The position numbers were made by a program, and so were the translations under genes. A DNA stretch of 64,000 nucleotides, from assembly GCA_902805475.1 (NCBI GenBank), contig CADCSX010000001.1, positions 124,001-188,000 of the forward strand, read 5' to 3'. This DNA comes from Entonaema liquescens (taxonomy: Eukaryota; Ascomycota; Sordariomycetes; Xylariales; Xylariaceae). Below are positions 1 to 11,746 of this stretch, one piece after another (position 1 is the stretch's first letter; every line of letters begins with the position of its first letter). The notes under the pieces are model-generated. The model was not told where the DNA came from and did not search any database. It was given only the letters and a program-made list of their open reading frames with translations.

Positions 1-710
1 ATATCGACCACAACGGCGGGAACATTGTCATTTCTGCGCAATTCGCCGGGCTACCGCATCTTCCAATTTATCGTCTATTACCCGCGACCCGAACGACTTA
101 TCCAACAACCACGTCTTTGAAGCTTTTGTAGACCGAGACATTGCTACGACGCAAGACATGATAATACCAAGAGCAAGTAACGAGGTCCCTGCATAATCAC
201 CGAAAGCCCACGTTTTCGCAACCGTTTAACCCATTTGCGTACCCGTATAGACCAGTATCAGAGCTACGCCAAAATAGCTACTGCTATACCGTCTATTAAT
301 ATAACCAGCCATTTCATTCATGCTCCATCGCATCCCGTTAGGCGCTGATCGCCATTACCGAGGCGTAATTCACTGTCCCAGTCCAGTTCACGAATATATT
401 ACCCCGTCAAAGATACTCGTCGAAGCGCCGATATTTAGCAGTGGTTTGGAGGGGAATGGGCGGCATTGAAGGCAGGTTGTAGAGGGTCATGCAGACGAAT
501 AAAGCTAAGGCCGAGGCGCTGGGGCGGAAAGCAAAGGTTGGTGAAAACCGGTGTATACGTCTTGCTCTTTGGAGGATGTGCCTGGTTGCTAATGGCATGT
601 TGTCGCGTCTAGCTTGCCAATTCGTATCAGGAGTTACTCGAGTAAGTCCGAGTTCCGGCCCTGTCACGTAAATCCTGAAGCTAGGTACTGATATTCTTCG
701 TCTCTAATAG
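1..710. other. Upstream region, no supported gene
   Basis: No open frame here resembles a known protein. The stretch must hold the promoter and the missing first exon(s) of the kinase gene that follows. A GTAAGT donor at 642 and an AATAG acceptor ending at 710 could bound an intron. The preceding frame that fits this phase meets a stop at 610-612, so the first exon is very short or lies further upstream. Confidence 0.4.
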
Positions 711-3383
711 CGAGTTCTCAAATAAGGACCTGAAACATGTTGGGAACTATACCTTGGGAAGGTTGATAGGGAAAGGCTCCTTCGGAAAGGTATACCTTGC
801 AAACCACAAACTCACAAATGGTTCCAAGGTTCGTCATGTCTAAGCTTCTACTAGACCTTGCCCGAACATCCCTAACATTAACCCTAATCGCAACAGGTCG
901 TCCTCAAGTCAGCTAACAAGGACGATTCCAATCTCGCTCGGGAAATCCATCACCACCGACAATTCGTCCACCCTCATATCGCGCGCCTGTACGAGATTAT
1001 AGTAACCGAGTCTTTGGTGTGGCTTGTCTTAGAGTATTGCCCAGGTATGCCACAATTTTCAAAACCATGAGGGTTAAGGGATTATTGACCATATCCAGGC
1101 GACGAGCTCTACAATTATCTCCTTAACAATGGTCCCCTCCCTGTTGAGAAGGTCCAGAGGATATTCACACAGCTCGTTGGTGCTGTTACCTATGTACATC
1201 AACAGTCCTGCGTCCATCGCGACCTAAAGCTCGAAAACATCTTGCTCGACAAACACGAGAACGTAAAATTAGTCGATTTTGGGTTTACTCGAGAATATGA
1301 GGGCAAGTCTAATTATCTGCAGACATTCTGCGGTACAATATGTTACTCGGCACCGGAGATGTTGAAAGGAGAAAAATATGCTGGCGAGAAAATAGACGTC
1401 TGGAGCTTGGGTGTAATTCTTTATGCGCTGCTATGCGGGGAGCTACCGTTCGACGATGACGATGATAATATTACAAGGGCCAAGATCCTAACGGAGGAAC
1501 CGAAATACCCAGAGCATCTACCTCCTGATGCTGTCTCTCTTATCAAGATCCTACTCTCTAAACGACCTCTATTAAGGCCTACTCTACCTGAAATCCTCTC
1601 TCACGCATTTCTCGCAGAGTATGCTCCCCAGCAACAGGCAATTCTTAAGTTACACCAACCCCCACCTTTTACGACACATTTAGAAAAGGACTGTCTACAG
1701 CGAATGCGGAGTGCTGGAGTAGACATCGATGCTGTCATTGAAAGCGTTCTAGCCCAGCGGTGCGACGTGCTAGCTGGTTGGTGGACACTATTGTTGGAAA
1801 AAGAGGAAAGGAAAGCCCGCCGGCGTGAGAGAAGGAGAAAAGAAAGGGAAGCTGAAAATCGGAACTCGCGTCGATTTTCGGCGGCATCCAGCAAGCTCGA
1901 ACGCATGGCGCCGATTCTAGACGAAGATCCCAATGGTTCCGGGATACTGGGTGAACCGCCGATGCCCAGGATGAGAGGTCGCCCAGAAAGAAGAAGTACT
2001 GCATATAGTGATTTCCAAGTTCCAGAATTGCCCAATTTGCCCGAGTCTCAGGTCAATACTCATCCGAGCACTGATGGCACCACGCCGCCACCGCCGCCGG
2101 TGGACAAAGACTCTATTCGATCTGTTAGTTCCTCTCGACAACAGCGACCGATACCACCACCAAAAGAAGGCATCCTCCGAAGTGCAAGATCCAGAGGTTC
2201 AACTCTCCACCTTGTAACCACATCAGATGCATTAGGGGGACATGAAGCGCAAGAACTCCATCCACCCCAGAAAGTACGGAGAAAACCATCTCAGGCAATT
2301 TTCGCTACATGGAAGAACTGGACGCACTGGATTGTCGAAAATACAAGACGGCACAAGCCCAACAAACGAGGGAGCATGTCTACACCTAACCTAGCTGTTA
2401 AAGACGGTCAGTCAGGTGGCAACAAGAACCCCAAGGATCCTAGCCCTCGACCTCACACCAGCAAGTACCCTAATTCTCCACCGGGCGTTCCTGGGTTAAG
2501 CTGTGGGAATTCGCCAAATCTACCCAATGGAAACGCTAAGGGCGTTGGGAGGAGTGACGGTAACCCATCCAAGAAGCCTACGCCAACTCCGCTTTCGACC
2601 TATTCCAACCAAGGGCCGCATCGTATACCCTCGAGTGCCTCTTCATATAAGCGCCAATCACTATCACCGAGTCCGCTAACGCCGCGCTCTACGATACGTC
2701 GCTCGTCCACCGGTCTTCGTGGCCGAAAGTCGACCTCTTCCTCCCTTTCCTCCATTCGAACGATGCCTCATCACCACCACTCACACTCGAAGGCCAGTTC
2801 CACAAGTTCCACCGGATCCGTGTCGACAACGAGAACGCCCGGGCGATCGCCGCATCATTCTGTTAAGGTCCTCCCTGCTACACCAACCAGTACATCATTT
2901 CCATCTAATATTCGTCTCGTCCGCGGGCCGACTCTCGCGTTGAATTTTAATGAGGGTATGCCTTCGTCTAAGGCGGCGCAGAATCCTCCAGGTTCTCCTA
3001 ATCCATTTACATCAAACAGCCCCTCTGTTTTATTTGCAAAGCGAAAACGTAATATATTCAAAGGCCCCATGCTCTCCATCGGTAACTCATCGCGCGCGGG
3101 CCCCAGCTCTAGCAGTCATAGCCGCAACGCAAGTGCCAGTGGATTGGGAAGGAGGAGCGGCGAAATCACTATCCAAGAAGAGGATGAGGAAGCTGAAGAA
3201 GCGATATGTGACGTTGAGCCCGAAGATGACGTCGAGGAGGTAGAAAATTTCAGCCCTATCATGCAAGTCCCCGGAGAAAAGGTAGAAGAAATTTATGAAG
3301 GTGAGGAAGACTCGAAAGATGGTACTCTAGACATTGGTGCCGGTTTTGGAACCGTGACAGCCGGCGAGCATGATAGGGAATAA
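711..3383 (+). CDS. Kin4-type CAMK serine/threonine protein kinase (5' incomplete)
   Basis: Exons read 711-828, 897-1044 and 1099-3383, with in-phase GT-AG introns of 68 and 54 nt. The first visible exon carries the glycine loop GKGSFGKVYLA. The next begins VVLK (ATP-binding Lys). The third has the HRDLKLEN catalytic loop, DFG, an APE motif (SAPEMLKGEKY) and DVWSLGVILYALLCGELPF. This is a complete CAMK/AMPK-like kinase domain. It is followed by a basic coiled stretch (KEERKARRRERRRKE), a long Ser/Pro-rich disordered tail and an acidic C-terminus (EEDEEAEEA). The order matches the fungal Kin4-like family, whose yeast member acts in spindle-position and mitotic-exit control; that role here is inference from family. 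The true start codon lies upstream and could not be placed with confidence. The kinase assignment is very secure, the Kin4 subgroup less so. Confidence 0.85.
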
Positions 3384-4057
3384 CGACTTAATGATACCCT
3401 GTGATAGCATGAACGCATTATAGCGGAGCGAGTTCTTGTTATTCTTTTGGCGGAATTTCCAGCCGTGTTGTTATATACCTCCTAGAAATATCTGCCTTGC
3501 TACTTTTTATTTTTCCAGGTTGTCAGTTTGAGCAGCAGAACAGCATATAGGCGGCTCGGTCTGTACAGTCTTGTTGTATTTTTGGAATCTATTACGTACG
3601 ACGTGCGAGTTTTCTTTTTTAAAGGGGAAAAAAGATTACCCTATATATATCGACCAGGTGGTGTATATCCTGGAATAACTGTAGATTCTCGTCGTCTTGC
3701 ATTAGAAGAGGTTGGCGGATTCTATTTGTCAGCTGGGTGAATGACTTTGCCAGAGGAGGTAGCTAGACCTATTAAGGGCTCGGAAAACGTATTAATATCC
3801 CAGACAAGGGCTACTTTCAGTAATTATTAACAGCAATTGTGCTTCAATGAAGAAGAGAATGGTTAAGTTTACCCTTGCCGTTGCTTTCACGGTAATTTTA
3901 ATTCACGTCGTTTATCAGGTATCTATATACTAGATAACTTGGCCCTACAGAACTTGTTTTAATTATTTGAACTTTATCGACTGTGTATTAAATCAATGGA
4001 CATGGCCCTCGCTAGTAATCTAACCTCGAGTCTAGTCTTGACCCCCTATTCAAATTT
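3384..4057. other. Intergenic, convergent gene ends
   Basis: This is the shared 3' region of two converging genes. It has AT-rich stretches but no convincing coding sequence, repeat or RNA gene. A 70-codon open frame at 3528-3740 has no recognisable features. Confidence 0.5.
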
Positions 4058-6761
4058 TCAGTCAACATTAGGCATCGGGCGACGGTACACTTGCATGTGA
4101 ACATGCTCCAATACCATGGGGATATGATCCGGGATAAGAGTAGGGAATTTGTCCACAGTTAAATCGAGATAATTTTGATCCTTTGGAACTCCATCGTCGC
4201 CATTTTCACACAAGCCAAAGTAATACAGCGCCGCGCGAAGAAGAGTGACTTCATATTCCGTTCGGTCAATCGACTCTGGAGCCGGACAGTGACCCGTAAG
4301 ATAGCCCAGCTCGCCGGCTGACATTGGTCCTACCAGAGAGTCTATCGCCCTGTCCACCGTGCCTTTTAAGCCGTCCACCTTTTCGTGAAGAGAAGAATCG
4401 AGCGCTTGCAACTTTGTGTCCAGTTTATCACCCAGGAGTCTGTCTAATTTCTCCTCGAGCATCTTATTGAACATTGTAACTAGTTTATCATCTAGCTTCT
4501 TGTGGATATCCTTAAGTTCCTGTTTGACAGCGGAGCTCTCGGATTGCACGATCTCCCAAATTTTCGTTTCGGTTATGCCTGTGGACTGCGCGCTGGCGAG
4601 ATTGGCTATAGTAGATCTTATTGTTGCAAGCTCCTCGAACCAACGATCACTTTCGGCACCCAAATCATTCTTTATGACATTCTCCAGAGTCTCAAGTCTC
4701 TCCTCCAAGATATCTTTTATCTTGCTCTCTAGTTTAGGTGCTTTCACACTCCTTGTATCAGGGCTGCTACATCCTCTCTTCTTAGAAGCAAACGGATTGA
4801 TTCCCCCGTTCCAACGCTGTGTAAGAGATGCTTCCCTCATCGGCGTTGACACAGCCAACGACTCTACTCTATCATCGGGGTTAGATGAGCCTGGCTGTAT
4901 TCGGGCTGGTATGGCTTTGGTCTGGGCGGAATCTTCTCGCCCCTGTGGGATGAATGTAGCTTGGGTTTGATGTAAGGTACCAGAGGGCAAGCCTGTGGTA
5001 GAACCTAACGCTTGCTTCCCAAAAGTGGGTAGTTGGAGGTCCCCGAAGAGCGCCGATAGTATTTCTAGTTTTCCTCGATCCTGGTATCCGGTGCCATACT
5101 GGTAGAGCTGGGGAGTAACAGGCGGAACAGTTGAATAATCAATGGAGAACGGGTCGCCGTTCTGTTCATTGCTAAACTTCTGTCGATATACCCTTAGTTG
5201 CCAGTCTGCCTCCCAGCTGTAGCGACTCTCGAAGCTGCCAATTTGTAAGTTTGAGGGTTTTAATGGCAACATCATCCCAAAGGCAGCTGTAGTCTATAGG
5301 CTGCTGCGGTGAAGGTTCCTCAAAACTTCGAATGGTCATTTGCGTGTGGAGCCGGTCGAGTTCCATAACGTCTTTGGCATGGTCCGAAAATTCGTTAAGC
5401 CGGAGGATAGAATAAATGTAATCTGCCTGTCGTTTCGATACATTCTCAAGGATATCGGATGCTCGTTTGTTCGCCTTACCGACGCACCGCGCAAGTGTGT
5501 TATTCATTCTTGTGCACGTCTTGTACTCATGTGATACAAGAGGAAGGGTCATCCGTATATTTTGCCTTGGATGCTGGCTTCTCAAGAGTCCGTCTCCAAT
5601 GTCTAGCAGCATGAATGCATCTGCTGCCGACACTGACGAAGTGTAGAAACTCCTAAGCCTTCGAGCACCTTGAAGGATAAGGGACCTTAATATAACCTGC
5701 GCTTCATAGTCTCCAGCCATGCGCAAGTGGCCAGCCCAATGCTTAGACCAAGTGGAAAGTACGGTATGGTCCGCTGACTCCATTATCAACCCGGCCAACC
5801 ATCGCTTCACCTCTGATTCTGACGTCGTTTCGCTCGGACTGAGATGTGGGTGTATATCAAAATCGTCCGAAAACGTGAGGTCCGAAGTATCGTGAGCTGG
5901 ACCCTGGTGTGTGTCCTCAGCGGCGTGATTATCCACGACGTTATCGTGTATGTCTATAACACGTTGCGCCCACGGTTCAGGAGGTAAGTATGGACGTATG
6001 TCCTTTCGGCACGTAGCGAACTCTTTCCCAAACAATTGGTCATAGTCCATAAGAAACTCGGCTTCTGTGCTTCGAGGCGATACCTCAATGGAGAACACAG
6101 CGTTGACGTTGTTGGCATTGATGCCTCTCCAAAACCCTTCTTGGACATCCAGAGACTCACGGCTTTCCATCATCCAGCCAATCTGAAAATGCCCGATTAA
6201 GTTGTAGTACTTGAGGTCCGGGTATGAGAACGCCAGAAGGGCGAACATGCTAGCAGGTGAGCGTAACGCGGGTGCCTTCCCCGAGTATTTCAGTTTGGAA
6301 GAATCGGCCTCCTGTCTTAGGCCATCATCCCTAGCGTCTTCGAAAGCTTCTCGCCAATTGCTTCCCATGCTCATCCACTTCTCTAGGTCACCAAACCATG
6401 AATCGGCATGTTTCTTGACCCCCTGTCTTGAAATAGACCGTGGAGTAGCATAGGGGAGCAAGGAATCCATTACATCCTTCGTGCAAATATGAGCCCATTT
6501 GCCAGTCAGACCTTGCTGTATGAACTCGCGCAAAAATATGTATACCTTTGCTAAAACTCGGGCTTGCCCAGGTTTGATAGACTTGATAGTAGAAGACAAA
6601 CTTACGAACCAGTCATCGCCTTCGTGCTCTTTAACGAAATTCGACAATGCCGTAGTTAATAGGGGTGCGGCCCGTGCACGAGGAAGCCAATTCGACTTCG
6701 AATGCTGGTTTGGCTGTTCCAATGGTGAGAGTGACGACGCAACAATTATGGAATCGGCCAT
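4058..6761 (-). CDS. Uncharacterised large protein with C-terminal coiled coil
   Basis: The gene starts at an ATG complementary to 6759-6761. Exon 6761-5227 and exon 5171-4058 join in phase through a 55-nt GT-AG intron, giving about 882 residues. The two frames overlap, so the exact intron is tentative, but some splice between 5275 and 5172 is required. The N-terminal half is globular with no domain I recognise. Around residues 290-330 it is acidic and Ser-rich. After residue 640 it has a Lys-rich stretch (KAPKLESKIKDILEERLETL) and a long predicted coiled coil built of repeated K/L/D heptads (KKLDDKLVTMFNKMLEEKL). No signal peptide or membrane segment is seen. The coiled coil suggests self-assembly or a scaffold; function is unknown. 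It lies tail to tail with the Kin4-like kinase. Confidence 0.7.
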
Positions 6762-8927
6762 TTTGACTCATATCAAGTAAATACAGAGGAAGATGTCGTA
6801 TTATGGGACTCTTCGATAGAGTATGATCACTTCAGTGCCTGAAATATACCCCCTACAAGTACTATGCAACTACTAAGACGAGTTGGAGGTGCCTAATCTA
6901 CGTACAGGGTAGGCAATGTACGCAATCAATGGACCGCTATTCGGTATAGTACAGGGCGATTTGGTGTGGTGTAACTCCCATATAGCAACCTATCTGTCTT
7001 TCCATGGGCGTAAATTCTCTTCTGGAAAGCTGCTAAGTAGGTAGCTAGTTAAGTGCATTAAATATATATCATATACAATTCATATTCCCCTTCTTCTAGC
7101 GGGAAGGAAATTGAACATATATTACAAGTAGTACTATAGGTAGGTAAATACTTGATCCTAAACGTCCTAAAGCTCCTACAGTGACAGCGACAAAAGGTGA
7201 AGCACTCCGTACACTCTATAACCCTTTTCTTGAATTCTTAGAAAATGCCTTAAACTGGGAAATGATTACAACCTGTAATTGGGTATAATATGCAAAACTT
7301 AACGTCATTCATAAACATAGTAGAACAATATCTCACGATGAGTCTCCAAAACTAAAAGCAGGATTATATGATAAGTCGATTTTATATACTACGAGAGCCA
7401 TTCTTTCATTCCTAATCAACCTTTAAGCATCGATATTAAAAATAGTAAAGGTGTGGTTATGTGTTAGCCAATCAATTTCCCCAATCCTTGAGGCCAAACT
7501 TTCATAATTCAACTTTTCCAAAATTGCTTTTTACTAATCCCGAACAATTCTTTAAAGTTGGTGTGTTGGGAACCTGCAAGATTTGGAGACAGTTAAATAT
7601 GCTAGATTAGGTACTTTACTTACCTGGTAATATAAGCAGCGCCACTTGCCAAGGTTGTAATACCGCGCGGTGGGAGACAGCAGTTGCTCCTATACGCCTG
7701 GTGGTCAACGTTTAGAAAACTGTTGGAGGTACTACTTTGTAGTTTACTAAGCGTCGACGAGGTTAGTCATGACTCGATATAAGACGGCATGCTCAACGAG
7801 GTTTCGTCATAGTACCTAGGTAAGTATAAGCCAGGCTACTTAGCGCCGGTGCCAACCGGATAGAGTAATACCATAAGCAGGAGCAGACAAGATACATGCA
7901 GGGGGGAGGAAGGATATCATATCAGGCGATATTCTATCATCCCGGACGTACTCTTAGTGTCCCGCGGCGCTATACGTATTCTCATTGTAGCCTGCTTAGC
8001 AATACGCGTCTCTAGGAGTAGGTAAAGCAACTCATAATCAATGTCATCACGGTCCGTCCTTTTCAGCATTGTGGCGAGTGACACGAATACTCACCCAACC
8101 CCCCCTTTATTTCCTCCCACTAGGTACGAAGTATAGCTAGTATGAGATCTTCTGCTTCTCTTTCCCTCGGAAAAATCTTATTTGTCGTCTATTGACTAAG
8201 TGTGGGGGTTATGATAGCTGTCTTACCATAGATCGCCTGTCTCAAGGATAATAGTGAACTCCCCATCGAAGCTCCGTCGCGGCTACCTACTCTAGACCCT
8301 TCTAGTTCATCAACGACTCCACATATGATATCTCACGGACATACTCATTGTAACAGTAGTTGCGGCCGGCATAAGTCCTACGTTTTTGCTTCTTATATGG
8401 TCAGAAACAACCAGGGTTGGCAATCCCCAGAGCTCGCAACTTACCGGGGCGAGTGTCACGAGGCGGAGCAAGAAGCATGGAAGCAACTTCGTTGTTCCAT
8501 AAGTGACTCTAACCATAGCTATAGGAGCCTTTAGCTATACATATTAAACAAGCACTTTGCTCTCGGTATTCTACCTAGGATTGTAATAGCGAGCAAAGAC
8601 GTTGATGGAGGCCCATTATGATATGTCAAAACGCCGAGACTGCAGCAGGTACGAAGCGATGGGGGCGGTGGTAGAAGTGGCGTGAAAGCATCACTTTTTA
8701 TATACGTATTGGCAGCGTATTATCTATGTCATGGGAATAAAACTTGCATCCTGGGGTTGACATGGTAGCATGAATTGTCTGGAGTCATAGGACTGTCACA
8801 TACGTGCTATACACCCGCAAGTGGAGTTCTGTAATCCGGGCAAGTTCGAGTTTACGCTGCGACTTGGGAAACCCATCCGAACTCTTTTTCCTTCACCTAA
8901 AGTACCCCTAAGTGTTTTCTATGGACA
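6762..8927. other. 2.2-kb intergenic region without a gene
   Basis: Both strands contain only short open frames. The longest pair (68-69 codons near 8310-8534) are shadows of each other without recognisable motifs. There are scattered GGTAGGTA/CTACCT motifs and AT-rich stretches (7050-7560). I found no inverted-repeat element, tRNA or satellite. It presumably includes the promoter of the gene starting at 6761. Confidence 0.45.
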
Positions 8928-11345
8928 TCATTCACCCTCACTGTCAAAGGTTTCTTCTACACGTTTCCACATGTGCAACTTATCATGAGTGCCACCTCGT
9001 CGTATGGCCCTGCGACAGTCCGAACAGGTTTTGAAATTAGTACATGTGCTACACTCATAGCTCAAAGATCGAATAGTGTAATAGCACACATGACACCACA
9101 CTAGTAGTTCCTTTTGATCTTCCACAACTAGGAGTTTCGTTGATGGATCCGTCACTACCTTCAACAACCACCTCCTGTCGAGTGGGTCCCGTATGTTTTG
9201 ACCTTGCTTATTGACTTTGCGGCACGTCAACACCAACATGAGAGACACGATGTCAGGTGAACCCTTGACTTTCATGTTCTTCGCAATACAATCGGCATCA
9301 CGTCCGTTTAACTGGAAGCATATATCGCCTTTAGGGAGGTCAGTAGCCAGAACGGAAAATCCCACGTCGTACGTTTCCATGGGACCGTTGATAACTTCGT
9401 GTAGAGAACCGATTCTGACAGGCTTGAATCTAGTTCTACGTCCCCTCCCCTTCCTCACTTCCGAGAGCACATCACGCCTCGTTTTCCGTTTGCCGGGTGA
9501 CTCTTTCGGATAATAGGTTGGGTCACAGACAAGTACAAACTTCAGATCCTCGCCCTCCTCCGCATCACTCTGGCACTTCGCAGAGCGATGGTTACCACAT
9601 CCCTATTTCCCATGAGCCCTATGTCCACAAGAAAGAAAGCAATTACACACAACTTACCTTACTTAAGAGAAACTTGGCGTCGTCCTCGCCTATCCATACA
9701 TCAGGCGTAGGATCTGATTTCCACACTTCGTGAATTGCGAAGGCTGAGCCTTCGAGGACATCAATAGGGCAAGGCACACGTAAAGCAGATAACGCAGCCC
9801 TAACCGATACCGCTGATGACCTAAATCTAGTATTAGATCATAGCCGGGAAACACAACGTAATATATAAAACTTACCAATTCACATCGTGCCGTGCCAGAA
9901 ACATATGCCTCATCCGGATACCCCTGGCTTCCGCCTCCACCTCCATTTCGTCCATAAGTTGTTCTACGATGTCGCGAAGTCCTTTGCAGAAATAGCTCCC
10001 TCCACAAAAGATGATCACGGAGTCTTTTCCAAGATCGAGGACACGCCGAGCCTCTTGTTTTAAAACCCCAATACCGTCACCAAAAGCTGCGTCGAACGCC
10101 GCCCGAAGAGCTTTGGGCCACAATGGTACACTATCTTGTGAGTGCATACCATGGAGGTAAATTGGTTTGGCCGTAGATTCTGTCCATTCTACCCGGCATT
10201 TCTGCCTCTCGAAATCATTCAGAAGGGCAGCGATCTCACCGCGGGGGCGCTATGGAATTCTAAAGTCTTTGTGATCATGTCCCGAACAACAAAGTTCGAC
10301 ATATGGCTACCGCCCTGTACGCCTGATCAAAATTCCAATTGATATGAAGTTATATAATAGTAATAATAATAAAGCATGATTAGCATACCTGAAAGCCAAT
10401 CCGAGTTACTAATGGATTGACTGCCTAGAAGCTCACCGGCCTCGTTAAAAAACGTCTTGCATCTGGATATTCTAGGTTCGTTTAGCACCAATAGTTACCC
10501 GAATCAAATAAGATAAAGGGGATACGTACTAAGCTACTACTTCCACCGTCGAATATCAATAAAGGTAATCCATTTCGCTTATCCATATCTTTGACTTCAT
10601 CCAATAACCACTCGTGGGCCTTGCTGCCTTGAGGGTCGACGAAAGGTTCGCTGATATAAACTAGGTAGTCAATCATTTAGTTGTCAGGCTATCCTCAAGA
10701 TGCAAGCAAATTGTCACTTAGCATACGTGCTGCGGCTTGTCCTTCGCTCACTAGACGGAAAGAGATCCCTCCACCCCAGATCGGACGCAACAGTTTCTTA
10801 TAATACGACGCATATTCGATGAAATCGTCTTCCTGTTCCCTCGGGCAAAGGTAATTTGGATAAGATAAGACTATCTGGCCAATCTTCAGGTTCCGGTTAG
10901 TAGACTTCGCTCCCGCCTCTGCCATCTCTCGGAGTAGCTTGAAATGCTCTTTGAGGACCTCTTCTTCCATTTTGGAGGTAATAACCCCGGCGCGATATGA
11001 GTCCAGGAGACTCTCACCACCTGGCAGCCTCTCTACAGTGCTCTGGCGCGTGATACCTGCGCGATGAATGAAGATTGTCTTAAGCGGAAAACTATAGTCG
11101 CTGAGTAAAGACCTTCTTCCAGGTACGAGCTTGCCATCTTCCAGGGCGGCAGAAGCCACGAACTCATAATTCATATCATACCGATCGAATGCATCGGGCT
11201 GTTCTGGATGATTAGTTTCGCCCTTGAATGCCACACGGACGATTCGAGCCTCTTCATGATCGCCCCTTGGCTTATAAGCTAGCGTGATCTTCGACTTGCA
11301 TGATCCAAAGCCAATGCCTAGGACACAAATTTCGACATTTTCCAT
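8928..11345 (-). CDS. Hsp70-like ATPase with C-terminal ZZ-type zinc finger (frame breaks)
   Basis: The ATG is complementary to 11343-11345. Exons read approximately 11345-10727, 10660-10530, about 10471-10389, 10322-9876, 9820-9658 and 9569-8928. The last three introns are clean GT-AG. The N-terminus (CVLGIGFGSCKSKITLAY) is a phosphate-1 loop of the actin/Hsp70 fold. LLIFDGGSSSL is the phosphate-2 loop and VIIFCGGSYFCKGL the adenosine-binding motif. The C-terminal exon ends in Cys pairs and two His (CHVC, CSTC, CSDC, HDKLH) spaced as in ZZ zinc fingers. Hsp70-like proteins of this divergent type are common in filamentous fungi, but I know no member with a ZZ finger. Two places do not read through cleanly: the exon 2/3 junction near 10454-10471, where phase fails at the natural CCTAG acceptor, and a five-C run at 10243-10247, where one base more would join both halves. 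It may be a recent pseudogene, an assembly error or unusual splicing. It faces away from the gene at 11747 across 401 bp. Confidence 0.72.
10243..10247 (-). other. Probable frameshift site in Hsp70-like gene
   Basis: On the minus strand the frame before this five-C run encodes a plausible Hsp70 segment (VRDMITKTLEFHS). A different frame right after it encodes another (GEIAALLNDFERQKCRVEW). One extra C would make them continuous. The alternative is a 38-nt GT-AG intron (GTGAGA...GGCAG), which is shorter than normal fungal introns and would remove the second segment. Confidence 0.5.
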
Positions 11346-11746
11346 CCTACAATGTGGTCATTATGTCATATCTCATACTAAAAGTTAACATAGAATTAGA
11401 AACAAACTTGCTTGCGTTTGTATGTTCCGAGGGTTCTCTCATATGTGGAAGAATACTATCCTCGATCGGACGAGAAGTGAATCGAAGTTGTATGATAGAT
11501 CAAAGTATACTTATGTATCACTCACGGATATTTCTAAGGCCCCTGTTCACGCACACCTTCGTTCAAAATACCATGTTTCGAGAGCGTGGGGGTGGTGGTC
11601 GATTTATGAGTCTCTTAGCCAAGTTACTGCCATGCACCGTAGTACTGCCTTATACATGAATAGTCACGCAGATGTAGAATATAATAGGTAATTCTCAGAA
11701 GCTTTTGGAGGAAAGTTTCTTTTTAAATTTATTCCTCTGTAGCACG
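11346..11746. promoter_or_regulatory. Shared divergent promoter region
   Basis: About 400 bp separate the start codons of the Hsp70-like gene (minus) and the basic protein gene (plus). No coding sequence is credible here. The two genes are probably transcribed from this region in opposite directions, so co-regulation is possible but not shown. Confidence 0.45.

Noticed and set aside
4416..4970. 184-codon plus-strand open frame
   Set aside because: It lies antisense to the coiled-coil gene, has no motifs, and its composition follows from the opposite strand.
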